DNA of 8,383 nt from Micrococcaceae bacterium UBA6021. GTDB lineage: Bacteria; Actinomycetota; Actinomycetes; Actinomycetales; Micrococcaceae. Of the stretch, positions 1 through 6,371 are shown one piece after another; within the stretch, counting starts at the first letter, position 1; each line of letters begins with the position of its first letter. The notes under the pieces are model-generated. The model worked only from the letters and a program-made list of their open reading frames with translations. It had not been told where the DNA came from and made no database searches. Both the position numbers and the translations under genes were made by a program. The stretch lies in the NCBI GenBank assembly GCA_002427975.1, contig DIZT01000251.1, forward strand, positions 1 to 8,383, in the 5' to 3' direction.

Positions 1-1154
1 AGCTGCAGCAGCTGGACGCTGAACTCGACGTCGCGCAGGCCACCGGGTCCGAGCTTGACCTCACGGCCGGCTGTGTCGCCGCGCAGGGTCGCCTCGACCC
101 GGCGGCGCATCGCCTGCACCGATTCCACGAACCCATCCCGGCCCGCAGAACTCCAGATCAGCGGTGCCACCGCCTGTTCGTAGCGCTCCCCCAGGTCTTT
201 GTCGCCGGCGATGGTCCGTGCCTTCAGGAGCGCCTGGAATTCCCAGCTCTCGGCCCAGCGGGCGTAGTAGCTTTCGTGGGAGGCCAGCGTACGGACCAGC
301 GGGCCGGACTTGCCTTCCGGCCGGAGGTTGGCGTCCACTTCCCAGAGGCCGGGTTCGCGTGCCACCGAGGAAATGGCCCGGGAGATGCCTGTGGCCAGGG
401 CCGTGCCGATGGTACTGGCACGGGCGTCGTCCAGGTCACCGCCGTCGATCACGTAGATGACGTCGACGTCGGAAATGTAGTTCAGTTCCCGCGCTCCGCA
501 TTTGCCCATCCCGATAACGGCCAAGCCAACGGCGGCCACCTCCCCGGCACTGAAATGCTCAGCAGCCTCGGCACGGGAGACTGCCAGCGCGGCCTCGATC
601 GCGGCCCCGGCCAGGTCAGCGAGTTCAGCCCCGACGGCGGGCATAAAGTCCAGCGGGTCAGCGGCGCACATATCCTTGACCGCGAGGTCCACCACTCCCC
701 GCCGGTAGGCCGTCCGCAGGGCCGCGTACGCTTCAGCGCCCGTTATCCCTGCCAACGGCCGGGCTGAGCGGGGGTCTGCCCGGACGGATGCCAGAAGGGC
801 AGCCCGGAGCTGCTCCCGATTTGCAGGGAGCGGTTCGGGGCCGGCGGTGACCTCGAAGGCGGCGAGGTGTTCCGGATGGCGGATGAGGAACTCGCCTAGG
901 GCTTCGGAGGCCCCCAGGACGCGGTACAGCGGCTCGCTGATCTCCGGATCGGCGGCCGCCAGCTCCCGAAGCATGGGGTGCTTTTCAATCAGCCGGACCA
1001 GGGACTGCAGCGCAGTATCGGGGTTGGCGGCCATCTGCAGGCCGGCGAAGATCCTGTCCGGGTCCAGGCCGTCCAGTTCCGGGGCAGCGAGGAAGCGCTC
1101 ACCCTTCTCCAGGTCACTGAAGCCGGCTGAGATGAGGCGGCGGGCGAGGCTCAC
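1..1154 (-). CDS. glnE: Bifunctional glutamine synthetase adenylyltransferase/adenylyl-removing enzyme GlnE, partial
   Basis: GlnE attaches and removes AMP on a tyrosine of dodecameric glutamine synthetase, tuning ammonium assimilation to nitrogen status in the cytoplasm. Only the first 384 codons of a protein usually near 1000 residues are present; it leaves the window at base 1. The reading frame is open from the GTG at 1154. Residues 214-234 hold the nucleotidyltransferase motif GMGKCGARELN followed by SDVDVIYV, with S228-D229-x-D231 as the metal-binding pair. LRPEGKSGPLVRT starts at residue 277, WAESWEFQALLKAR follows, and KLGPGGLRDVEF lies near the edge. These are hallmarks of the N-terminal adenylyl-removing catalytic half. 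GTG at 1154 is the only reasonable start: the in-frame codons before it are GCG, GCG and the TAG of glnA2, and the protein then begins with the family-like SLARRLISAGFSDLEKGERF. No Shine-Dalgarno is visible, so translation probably depends on coupling to glnA2. Family assignment is firm. Confidence 0.96.
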   Translation of the reverse strand, partial: MSLARRLISAGFSDLEKGERFLAAPELDGLDPDRIFAGLQMAANPDTALQSLVRLIEKHPMLRELAAADPEISEPLYRVLGASEALGEFLIRHPEHLAAFEVTAGPEPLPANREQLRAALLASVRADPRSARPLAGITGAEAYAALRTAYRRGVVDLAVKDMCAADPLDFMPAVGAELADLAGAAIEAALAVSRAEAAEHFSAGEVAAVGLAVIGMGKCGARELNYISDVDVIYVIDGGDLDDARASTIGTALATGISRAISSVAREPGLWEVDANLRPEGKSGPLVRTLASHESYYARWAESWEFQALLKARTIAGDKDLGERYEQAVAPLIWSSAGRDGFVESVQAMRRRVEATLRGDTAGREVKLGPGGLRDVEFSVQLLQ

Positions 1155-1160
1155 CGCCGC

Positions 1161-2501
1161 CTAGAGGATGCCGAGGTTGCGCTGCAGTTCGTAGGGCGTC
1201 ACCTGGAGGCGGTAGTCCTGCCACTCGGCACGCTTGTTGCGCAGGAAGTGCTCGAACACCTGTTCGCCAAGGATCTGCGGCATCAGTTCGGAGTCCTCCA
1301 TGGACCGGATGGCATCATGAAGGCTGGCGGGCAGGGGGTCGTGGCCCATGGCGCGGCGCTCGGCGGAGCTCAGTGACCAGACGTCGTCCTCGGCCGCGGC
1401 AGGCAGGTCGTAGCCTTCTTCAATGCCCTTCAGCCCGGCCCCCAGCAGGACCGCATAGGCAAGGTACGGGTTCGCTGCTGAATCAATGCCGCGGTATTCG
1501 ATGCGGGCTGACTGGCCCTTGCCGGGTTTGTACAGCGGAACCCGGACCAGGGCCGAACGGTTGTTGTGGCCCCAACTGAGGTAGCTCGGCGCTTCGCCAC
1601 CGCCCCAGAGCCTCTTGTAGGAGTTCACGAACTGGTTGGTCACAGCGGTGAACTCGGGGGCGTGCTTCAGGATGCCGGCGATGAACTGGCGGGCCGTCTT
1701 GGAGAGCTGGAATTCTGCGCCCGCCTCATAAAACGCGTTAGTGTCGCCCTCGAACAGCGAAAAGTGAGTGTGCATGCCGGAGCCGGGGTGGTCCGTGAAA
1801 GGCTTGGGCATAAACGTGGCGTAGGTGCCCTGCTGGAGGGCAACCTCCTTGATCACTGTGCGGAACGTCATGATGTTGTCCGCCGTCTGCAGCGCGTCCG
1901 CATAGCGGAGATCAATCTCGTTTTGGCCGGGACCCGCTTCATGGTGGCTGAATTCCACGGAGATGCCCACAGATTCCAGCATGGTCACCGCCGTGCGGCG
2001 GAAGTCCTGCGCCACTCCGCCCGGAACATGGTCGAAGTAGCCACCCTCGTCAACGGGCACCGGCGAGCCGTCCGGCCCGGGCTGCTGGGACTTGAGGAGG
2101 TAGAACTCGATCTCCGGGTGCGTGTAGCAGGTAAAGCCCATGTCAGCGGCCTTGGCCAGCGTGCGCTTAAGGACGTTGCGGGGATCCGCGGCCGACGGTT
2201 CGCCATCCGGGGTGAGGATGTCGCAGAACATACGGGCCGTCTGCTCGGTCTCACCGCGCCAGGGCAGGATCTGGAACGTGGCCGGGTCCGGCTGGGCCAG
2301 CATGTCGGCTTCAAACACCCGCGCCAGGCCTTCGATGGCTGACCCGTCAAAACCGAGGCCCTCCTCAAAGGCGCCCTCAACCTCGGCCGGCGCCAGCGCC
2401 ACTGACTTGAGCGAACCCACGACGTCGGTGAACCACAGGCGTACAAACCGTACGTCGCGCTCCTCGATGGTGCGCAGGACAAACTCTTGCTGGCGGTCCA
2501 T
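1161..2501 (-). CDS. glnA2: Type I glutamine synthetase, GlnA2 class
   Basis: This enzyme makes glutamine from glutamate, ammonia and ATP as a cytoplasmic dodecamer. The predicted 446 residues equal my recollection of mycobacterial GlnA2 and are shorter than GlnA1 (about 475). Motifs seen: FDGSAIEG (51-58), the metal-binding HPEIEFYLL (128-136), HHEAGPGQNEIDLRY (186-200), PGSGMHTHFSLFEG (239-252), NQFVNSYKRL (289-298) and RIEYRGID...ANPYL (333-346). The ATG at 2501 is preferred over an in-frame TTG at 2522: MDRQQEFVLRT is the conserved family N-terminus, and a strong ribosome site GGAGAAGAGG sits 5 nt before this ATG. Y364 lies in YDLP, resembling the adenylylation-site motif of GlnA1, although GlnA2 enzymes are not usually thought to be adenylylated. 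glnE follows after 6 nt, the same glnA2-glnE pairing known in Mycobacterium. The GlnA2 rather than GlnA1 assignment rests on length, N-terminus and context. Confidence 0.94.
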   Translation of the reverse strand: MDRQQEFVLRTIEERDVRFVRLWFTDVVGSLKSVALAPAEVEGAFEEGLGFDGSAIEGLARVFEADMLAQPDPATFQILPWRGETEQTARMFCDILTPDGEPSAADPRNVLKRTLAKAADMGFTCYTHPEIEFYLLKSQQPGPDGSPVPVDEGGYFDHVPGGVAQDFRRTAVTMLESVGISVEFSHHEAGPGQNEIDLRYADALQTADNIMTFRTVIKEVALQQGTYATFMPKPFTDHPGSGMHTHFSLFEGDTNAFYEAGAEFQLSKTARQFIAGILKHAPEFTAVTNQFVNSYKRLWGGGEAPSYLSWGHNNRSALVRVPLYKPGKGQSARIEYRGIDSAANPYLAYAVLLGAGLKGIEEGYDLPAAAEDDVWSLSSAERRAMGHDPLPASLHDAIRSMEDSELMPQILGEQVFEHFLRNKRAEWQDYRLQVTPYELQRNLGIL

Positions 2502-2506
2502 GATGG

Positions 2507-2516
2507 CCTCTTCTCC
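2507..2516 (-). promoter_or_regulatory. Ribosome binding site of glnA2
   Basis: The minus strand reads GGAGAAGAGG, then CCATC, then ATG. This purine-rich site at 5-nt spacing decides the start at 2501. The TTG at 2522 lies upstream of this site and has no comparable signal of its own. Confidence 0.8.
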
Positions 2517-2571
2517 GGTCAACGTTCATGCCCCGGTCCGCGGAAGCGGCAGCCGGCAGCAGTTCACCATC

Positions 2572-2577
2572 ACTTTA
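2572..2577 (-). promoter_or_regulatory. Candidate -10 element of glnA2
   Basis: TAAAGT on the minus strand fits the actinobacterial TANNNT -10 pattern. It would place the transcript start near 2565 and give a leader of about 64 nt ahead of the ATG. No good -35 hexamer is seen at normal spacing, which would fit an activator-dependent promoter. The call rests on pattern only. Confidence 0.35.
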
Positions 2578-2615
2578 CTAAGCAATCGACCCCAATGCGG
2601 GAGCCGGCGCCGCGC

Positions 2616-2633
2616 GTAACACAGGGTTAACAC
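2616..2633 (-). promoter_or_regulatory. Candidate GlnR-like operator upstream of glnA2
   Basis: On the plus strand GTAACAC (2616-2622) is repeated as TTAACAC (2627-2633) with a period of 11 bp, so AC dinucleotides recur as AC-n9-AC. GlnR, the OmpR-type nitrogen regulator of mycobacteria and streptomycetes, binds such GTNAC-like direct repeats. The element would lie about 50-70 bp upstream of the inferred glnA2 start, a normal position for an activator. The same bases can also be read as an imperfect inverted repeat (GTAAC/GTTAA), so another regulator is possible. Confidence 0.3.
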
Positions 2634-2733
2634 GGCAACCATGGACGACCCCCCGGACCGGTGGCAAAAATACCCTCGGCGGACCGGTGAATATGACGCG
2701 GATCACGTCCCGCCGGCCCGGCCACGGTGGCTA

Positions 2734-2746
2734 GTAGCACTGCTAC
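2734..2746. promoter_or_regulatory. Perfect 6-bp inverted repeat in the panB promoter
   Basis: GTAGCA-C-TGCTAC is a perfect palindrome of two 6-bp arms around one base. It ends 5 bp before the candidate panB -10 element, so it would span roughly -30 to -18 if transcription starts at the ATG. That is an operator position for a repressor. The regulator is unknown, and a chance palindrome cannot be excluded. Confidence 0.35.
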
Positions 2747-2751
2747 CGCAT

Positions 2752-2757
2752 TACGCT
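2752..2757 (+). promoter_or_regulatory. Candidate -10 element of panB, leaderless type
   Basis: TACGCT fits TANNNT and is followed by exactly six bases before the ATG at 2764. Transcription would then begin at or next to the A of the start codon. No Shine-Dalgarno is visible before this ATG, which supports a leaderless mRNA. No clear -35 hexamer is present. Confidence 0.45.
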
Positions 2758-2763
2758 CTTGCC

Positions 2764-3669
2764 ATGGCCTCAACCAATAGCTCTGAGTCAAGCGCGTCCG
2801 CTGAAGTACAGGCACCCTACGGAAACGGACCTGCACCGGCGCAGGCGCCGTCGTCGGAAGCGAACGCCAAGCCGGCGCCCAAGGTGCGCATCCACCACCT
2901 GCAGCAAGCCAAGCGGGACGGCAAACGCTTCGCCATGCTGACCGCCTATGAGCAGTACAGCGCGGAGATCTTCGACCAGGCCGGCATCGAGGTCCTCCTG
3001 GTGGGCGATTCGGCATCCAACAATGTGTTTGGCAACGAGACAAGCCTGCCCGTCACGGTGGATGAACTCCTGCCGCTCTGCCGCGCCGTGGCCCGGTCGG
3101 CCAAGCGCGCCCTTGTGGTGGCAGACCTGCCGTTCGGCAGTTACGAGGTTTCGGCGCAACAGGGCGTGGAAACCGGCGTCCGCTTCCTCAAAGAAGGACT
3201 GGCCCATGCCGTCAAGATCGAGGGCGGCAAATATTACGCGGAAACGGTCCGGGCCATGGTCCAGGCCGGCGTCCCGGTCATGGCCCATATCGGGTTTACC
3301 CCGCAGAGTGAACACGCGCTGGGCGGTTACCGGGTTCAGGGGCGCGGCGATGACGCGCAGCGCCTGATTGACGACGCCGTGGCGCTGGCTGAGGCGGGGG
3401 CGTTCGCCGTCCTGATGGAAATGGTTCCGGCGGACACGGCCGCCGCGGTAGACGCGGCAGTCAGCGTGCCGACGGTCGGTATCGGCGCAGGCAATGCCAC
3501 CACCGGGCAAGTGCTGGTGTGGCAGGACATGGCCGGGTTCCGCGGCGGCAGGATGGCGAAGTTCGTCAAACAGTATGCTGACCTGCGCACCACGCTCAGT
3601 GACGCGGCAAAAGCCTACGGCGACGACGTCCGCTCAGGCCAGTTCCCCGGCCCGGAGCACTCCTTCTAG
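2764..3669 (+). CDS. panB: 3-methyl-2-oxobutanoate hydroxymethyltransferase (ketopantoate hydroxymethyltransferase)
   Basis: PanB transfers a hydroxymethyl group from 5,10-methylenetetrahydrofolate to 2-oxoisovalerate, giving ketopantoate, the first committed step to pantothenate and CoA. It is a cytoplasmic TIM barrel. Of 301 residues, the barrel starts near 41. The magnesium ligands appear as D82 (LLVGDS), D121 ([10 protein letters not shown]) and E153 (VKIEGG); E219 in VLMEMVPAD is the proposed catalytic glutamate. Family motifs [35 protein letters not shown] and the C-terminal GPEHSF are all present. Residues 1-40 are a Ser/Ala/Pro-rich low-complexity tail, slightly longer than in Mycobacterium tuberculosis PanB. 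I chose ATG 2764 over the in-frame ATG at 2641: the extra 41 residues look like translated noncoding DNA, and the -10 element and palindrome just before 2764 would otherwise lie inside the coding region. It diverges from glnA2 and converges on the small gene at 3666-3830. panD and panC are not in the window. Confidence 0.95.
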   Translation: MASTNSSESSASAEVQAPYGNGPAPAQAPSSEANAKPAPKVRIHHLQQAKRDGKRFAMLTAYEQYSAEIFDQAGIEVLLVGDSASNNVFGNETSLPVTVDELLPLCRAVARSAKRALVVADLPFGSYEVSAQQGVETGVRFLKEGLAHAVKIEGGKYYAETVRAMVQAGVPVMAHIGFTPQSEHALGGYRVQGRGDDAQRLIDDAVALAEAGAFAVLMEMVPADTAAAVDAAVSVPTVGIGAGNATTGQVLVWQDMAGFRGGRMAKFVKQYADLRTTLSDAAKAYGDDVRSGQFPGPEHSF

Positions 3670-3830
3670 TCTTCGTCCTGCTTGTCCCACGCGTCATTGC
3701 GGGCCTTGACCTTTTCGAGGGCATGCTCGGCTTCTTCCCGGGTTTTGTAGGGGCCGATCAGCTGGCTCCAGTCCGAGAGTGCGTCTTCTTCCACCTCGTG
3801 GGTGTTTACGTTGTACCAGTACTCAGTCAT
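3666..3830 (-). CDS. Small SPOR-like protein, 54 residues
   Basis: A 54-codon gene begins ATG at 3830, preceded by GAGGAG at 5-nt spacing on the minus strand, and ends with TAG at 3666. The acidic, tryptophan- and tyrosine-rich protein starts [15 protein letters not shown], continues [20 protein letters not shown] and ends in a charged tail. The segment [17 protein letters not shown] has the glycine-aromatic turn followed by a helix typical of half of a SPOR (peptidoglycan-binding) domain; I recall similar short actinobacterial proteins annotated that way. No signal peptide or membrane segment is present, so as read it is cytoplasmic and a cell-wall role is doubtful. It converges with panB, sharing the palindrome CTAG as opposing stop codons, and diverges from map. 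The strong ribosome site, coding-like composition and family resemblance make it a real gene. Its function is unknown. Confidence 0.82.
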   Translation of the reverse strand: MTEYWYNVNTHEVEEDALSDWSQLIGPYKTREEAEHALEKVKARNDAWDKQDED

Positions 3831-3879
3831 CGGTGCTCCTCGTTCCGGCTGGCACGAGGCCCCGGGCTGTGATCCACGT

Positions 3880-3885
3880 AATTTA
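3880..3885 (-). promoter_or_regulatory. Candidate -10 element of the small SPOR-like gene
   Basis: TAAATT on the minus strand, within the AT-rich patch 3879-3887, fits TANNNT and stands out from its GC-rich surroundings. It would give a leader of about 40 nt. No convincing -35 hexamer is seen. The call rests on pattern and position in the divergent spacer only. Confidence 0.3.
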
Positions 3886-3941
3886 AACGCCGATGCGGGC
3901 AGCTTGGGGCTTCGCGTTACTTGGCCTAATGCGGTGCCTTA

Positions 3942-3947
3942 TATGAT
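3942..3947 (+). promoter_or_regulatory. -10 element of map, leaderless type
   Basis: TATGAT is a near-consensus -10 hexamer followed by exactly six bases (CAATCT) and the map ATG at 3954. This is the same geometry as at panB. There is no Shine-Dalgarno, so the mRNA is probably leaderless. TTGGCC at 3921-3926 is a possible -35 with a short 15-bp spacer. Confidence 0.6.
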
Positions 3948-3953
3948 CAATCT

Positions 3954-4832
3954 ATGCCTTCCCTAGCCTCGACTGCACCCATCGGTACCCTCATGCGGGG
4001 CACCGTCAGCCCGCAGCTCCCCGTTCCCGCGTCCATCCCGCGCCCGGAATATGTGGGCAAGCCCGGCCCGGCCAAGTTCACCGGCTCCGAGATCAAGTCC
4101 GCCGAGACCATCGGGAAAATCCGGATCGCGAGCAGGATTGCTGCACAGGCCATTGTTGAAGTAGGCAACCACATCCAACCCGGAGTGACCACGGACCAGC
4201 TGGACAAGGTGGGCCACGAATTCCTGCTGGACCACAAGGCCTACCCGTCCACGCTCGGCTACCGCGCGTTCCCGAAGTCCCTGTGCTCGTCGCTGAATGA
4301 AGTCATCTGCCACGGCATCCCGGACAGCACCGTGGTGCAGGACGGCGACATCCTCAACATCGACATCACAGCCTTCATCAACGGAGTCCACGGAGACACG
4401 AACCACACCTTCCTGGTGGGCGACGTCGACGAGGAATCGCGCCTGCTGGTGGAGCGCACCCGGGAATCCCTCAACCGTGCCATCAAGGCCGTGGCGCCGG
4501 GCCGTGAAATCAACGTGATCGGCCGCGCCATCCAGTCATACGCCAAACGGTTCGGCTACGGCGTGGTGCGGGACTTCACCGGCCACGGCGTGGGTGAGGC
4601 CTTCCATACGGGGCTGATCATCCCGCACTATGACGCCGCCCCGGCGTACAACACGGTGATCCAGGCCGGTATGGTGTTCACCATTGAACCCATGCTGACG
4701 CTCGGCACCGTCGAATGGGACATGTGGGAAGACGACTGGACGGTTGTTACCCGCGACCACAAGCGGACCGCCCAGTTTGAACACACGCTGCTGGTGACGG
4801 AGTCCGGCGCCGAGATCCTCACCCTCCCCTGA
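3954..4832 (+). CDS. map: Methionine aminopeptidase, type 1c
   Basis: This cytoplasmic metalloprotease removes the initiator methionine from nascent proteins, usually when residue two is small. All five metal ligands are visible in the 292 residues: D137 (NIDITAF), D148 (HGDTNHTF), H211 (DFTGHGVG), E245 (FTIEPM) and E276 (QFEHT). The active-site histidine is H120 in [11 protein letters not shown]. Residues 1-45 form a proline-rich N-terminal extension ([18 protein letters not shown]), the feature that defines the type 1c class exemplified by M. tuberculosis MapB (Rv2861c). C111 in [10 protein letters not shown] occupies the pocket region where MapB has a cysteine. The start at 3954 is fixed by the adjoining -10 element, and the extension matches the class. 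ppgK follows after 55 nt on the same strand and may be cotranscribed. Confidence 0.96.
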   Translation: MPSLASTAPIGTLMRGTVSPQLPVPASIPRPEYVGKPGPAKFTGSEIKSAETIGKIRIASRIAAQAIVEVGNHIQPGVTTDQLDKVGHEFLLDHKAYPSTLGYRAFPKSLCSSLNEVICHGIPDSTVVQDGDILNIDITAFINGVHGDTNHTFLVGDVDEESRLLVERTRESLNRAIKAVAPGREINVIGRAIQSYAKRFGYGVVRDFTGHGVGEAFHTGLIIPHYDAAPAYNTVIQAGMVFTIEPMLTLGTVEWDMWEDDWTVVTRDHKRTAQFEHTLLVTESGAEILTLP

Positions 4833-4840
4833 TATCCAGC

Positions 4841-4860
4841 GGTCAGCCGTCCGGCCGACC
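4841..4860 (+). other. Small hairpin between map and ppgK
   Basis: GGTCAGCC, loop GTCC and GGCCGACC form a stem of seven pairs with one A-C mismatch. There is no U-tract after it. It could modulate readthrough from map into ppgK or stabilise an RNA end, or it may be incidental in GC-rich DNA. Confidence 0.3.
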
Positions 4861-4887
4861 AGCCCGCCCTGCCACGAACGGAACAAC

Positions 4888-5691
4888 ATGGCCAAGAAGG
4901 ACGAGAAGTCGCACAAGAACGCCCCGCTGATCGGCATCGACATCGGCGGCACGGGAATCAAGGGCGGCATCGTCGACCTGAAGAAAGGCAAGCTCCTGGG
5001 TGAGCGGTTCCGCGTGCCCACGCCCCAGCCCGCCACTCCTGAAGCCGTGGCCGATGTTGTAGCGCAGGTGGTGGCCGAGCTTTCGGGCCGCCCGGAAGCA
5101 CCGGCCGCCGGCTCGCCTGTGGGCGTCACGTTCCCCGGCATCATCCAGCACGGCGTGGTCCATTCGGCAGCCAACGTGGACAAGAGCTGGCTCAACACGG
5201 ACATCGATGCCTTGCTCACCGCACGGCTTGGCCGCCCGGTGGAGGTCATCAACGACGCCGACGCAGCCGGTCTGGCGGAGGCACGCTTCGGCGCGGGGAA
5301 AGGGGTGGACGGAACTGTCCTGGTGATCACGCTGGGTACCGGAATTGGCTCAGCATTTATCTTCGACGGCCGCCTCGTCCCCAACGCAGAACTGGGGCAC
5401 CTGGAGATCGACGGATTTGACGCCGAAAGCAAGGCTTCCGCCGTGGCCCGCGAGCGGGACGGACTGAGCTGGGACGAATACAGCGTGCTGCTGCAGCGGT
5501 ATTTCTCCCACGTGGAATTCCTCTTCTCGCCCGAGCTGTTCATCGTGGGCGGGGGCATCTCCAAGCGCGCGGACGATTACCTGCCCAATCTGAAGCTGCG
5601 CACCCCGATCGTGCCCGCCGAGCTGAAGAACGAGGCCGGGATCGTCGGTGCCGCCGTCGAAATCGCGGTGAAGCACAAGCTCACCAAGTGA
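4888..5691 (+). CDS. ppgK: Polyphosphate glucokinase (ROK family)
   Basis: PpgK phosphorylates glucose to glucose 6-phosphate in the cytoplasm, using inorganic polyphosphate and usually also ATP. The 267 residues match the length of actinobacterial PpgK and of the Arthrobacter polyphosphate/ATP glucomannokinase. Seen in order: phosphate-1 loop [12 protein letters not shown] (16-27), substrate-side VTFPGII (80-86), the catalytic aspartate D123 in [12 protein letters not shown], phosphate-2 loop LGTGIGSAF (149-157), [10 protein letters not shown] (167-176), and the PpgK-like block [12 protein letters not shown] (187-198) followed by [13 protein letters not shown]. The cysteine cluster that binds zinc in typical ROK sugar kinases is absent after ELGH, as I recall for PpgK; this separates it from ordinary glucokinase. 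The ATG at 4888 follows only a weak site (AACGGAAC). Mannose may also be used, but sequence alone cannot show this. It lies 55 nt after map and converges with nrdR. Confidence 0.94.
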   Translation: MAKKDEKSHKNAPLIGIDIGGTGIKGGIVDLKKGKLLGERFRVPTPQPATPEAVADVVAQVVAELSGRPEAPAAGSPVGVTFPGIIQHGVVHSAANVDKSWLNTDIDALLTARLGRPVEVINDADAAGLAEARFGAGKGVDGTVLVITLGTGIGSAFIFDGRLVPNAELGHLEIDGFDAESKASAVARERDGLSWDEYSVLLQRYFSHVEFLFSPELFIVGGGISKRADDYLPNLKLRTPIVPAELKNEAGIVGAAVEIAVKHKLTK

Positions 5692-5725
5692 CCTTAGGCT
5701 GACCGGATCGGTTGGGCAGCCGGTG

Positions 5726-5762
5726 CCGGTGGTGGCGGCTTCCCCTCCGCAGCCACCACCGG
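5726..5762. terminator. Hairpin terminator between convergent ppgK and nrdR
   Basis: CCGGTGGTGGC (5726-5736) and GCCACCACCGG (5752-5762) pair perfectly over 11 bp around a 15-nt loop. It sits 34 nt past the ppgK stop and 3 nt past the nrdR stop, so it can act on both transcripts. Neither strand has a T-tract after the stem, a form often seen in GC-rich actinobacteria. Confidence 0.7.
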
Positions 5763-5765
5763 AAG

Positions 5766-6269
5766 CTACAGGGGGCTCTTTTCGGAGCTCGTGGTGGGTG
5801 CCGCGGCCGGCTGCGTGCCGCCTTCGGACTCGTGGCGGAGCAGCGCGATGGCGGTCTCGAAGTCCTCAAGGGATTCGAAGGCCTGGTAGACGCTGGCAAA
5901 GCGCAGGTACGCAACCTGGTCAAGCTTTTGCAGCGGCCCGAGGATGATCAGACCCACTTCGTGGGCATCGATCTCGGCCGCGCCCGATGCGCGGATCTGC
6001 TCCTCCACCTCCTGGGCGAGGAGTGCCAGGTCATCTTCGCTGACCGGCCGGCCCTGGCATGCCTTGCGGACGCCGTTGATGACTTTGCTCCGGCTGAACG
6101 GTTCGCCCACCCCTGAGCGTTTGATGACCGAAAGGCTGGTAGTTTCCACGGTGGTGAACCTGCGGCCGCATTCCGGGCACTGCCGCCGGCGTCGGATGGC
6201 GGAGCCGTCGTCCGCCATGCGGCTGTCCACAACGCGGGAGTCCGGATTGCGGCAAAATGGACAGTACAT
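5766..6269 (-). CDS. nrdR: Transcriptional repressor NrdR
   Basis: NrdR is a cytoplasmic nucleotide-sensing repressor of ribonucleotide reductase genes. When dATP and ATP occupy its ATP-cone, it binds paired NrdR boxes. In the 167 residues the zinc ribbon is complete (C3, C6, C31, C34) with the basic linker [16 protein letters not shown]. The ATP-cone runs from about residue 46 to 136 and includes [26 protein letters not shown] and the YLRFASVY end motif. Residues 150-167 are a variable tail rich in A, T, S and P. The ATG at 6269 has a strong ribosome site (GGAGGG, 5-nt spacer). Two NrdR boxes at 6340-6387 overlie its own promoter, so negative autoregulation is likely. No nrdJ, nrdAB or lexA is adjacent, unlike the nrdR-nrdJ operon of Streptomyces; its targets must lie elsewhere. 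hisD lies upstream on the same strand, 149 nt away. Confidence 0.96.
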   Translation of the reverse strand: MYCPFCRNPDSRVVDSRMADDGSAIRRRRQCPECGRRFTTVETTSLSVIKRSGVGEPFSRSKVINGVRKACQGRPVSEDDLALLAQEVEEQIRASGAAEIDAHEVGLIILGPLQKLDQVAYLRFASVYQAFESLEDFETAIALLRHESEGGTQPAAAPTTSSEKSPL

Positions 6270-6333
6270 GGTGTCCCTCCCTCGATTTATCCGGCGCCGA
6301 CTGTTCCGGCCGCGGCGGACCTCTCCGTCTTTC

Positions 6334-6363
6334 AGTTTACGACTACATGTAGCGGAATAACAA
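6334..6363 (-). promoter_or_regulatory. nrdR promoter (-35 and -10)
   Basis: On the minus strand, -35 TTGTTA (6358-6363), an 18-bp spacer and -10 TAAACT (6334-6339) precede nrdR. Transcription would start near 6327, giving a leader of about 58 nt that carries the nrdR ribosome site. The proximal NrdR box lies inside the spacer. Confidence 0.6.
6340..6355. promoter_or_regulatory. NrdR box 1, promoter-proximal
   Basis: CGACTACATGTAGCGG contains the perfect palindrome CTACATGTAG (6343-6352) and fits the NrdR-box pattern acaCwAtATaTwGtgt at most fixed positions. It occupies the spacer between the -35 and -10 elements, where a bound repressor would block RNA polymerase. Confidence 0.75.
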
Positions 6364-6371
6364 TCCTGTAA

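Noticed and set aside
276..767. Open frame of 163 codons on the plus strand
   Set aside because: It lies antisense to glnE, which has clear family motifs throughout; the frame is a by-product of GC-rich codon use.
1566..2342. Open frame of 258 codons on the plus strand
   Set aside because: It lies wholly antisense to glnA2, and the product has no recognisable domain.
2502..2522. TTG start for glnA2, adding seven residues
   Set aside because: The added codons are the ribosome binding site itself; ATG 2501 gives the conserved MDRQQEF start and the usual 446 residues.
2641..2763. In-frame upstream extension of panB from an ATG at 2641
   Set aside because: The 41 extra residues do not look like PanB, have no ribosome site, and would put a -10 element and a palindrome inside the coding region.
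4536..5564. Open frame of 342 codons on the minus strand
   Set aside because: It spans the ends of map and ppgK in antisense; the serine/arginine/proline-rich product is typical of a shadow frame.
6343..6352. CTACATGTAG considered as a LexA (SOS) box
   Set aside because: It lacks the GAAC/GTTC arms of the actinobacterial SOS box, and the paired 32-bp spacing at nrdR fits NrdR boxes better.
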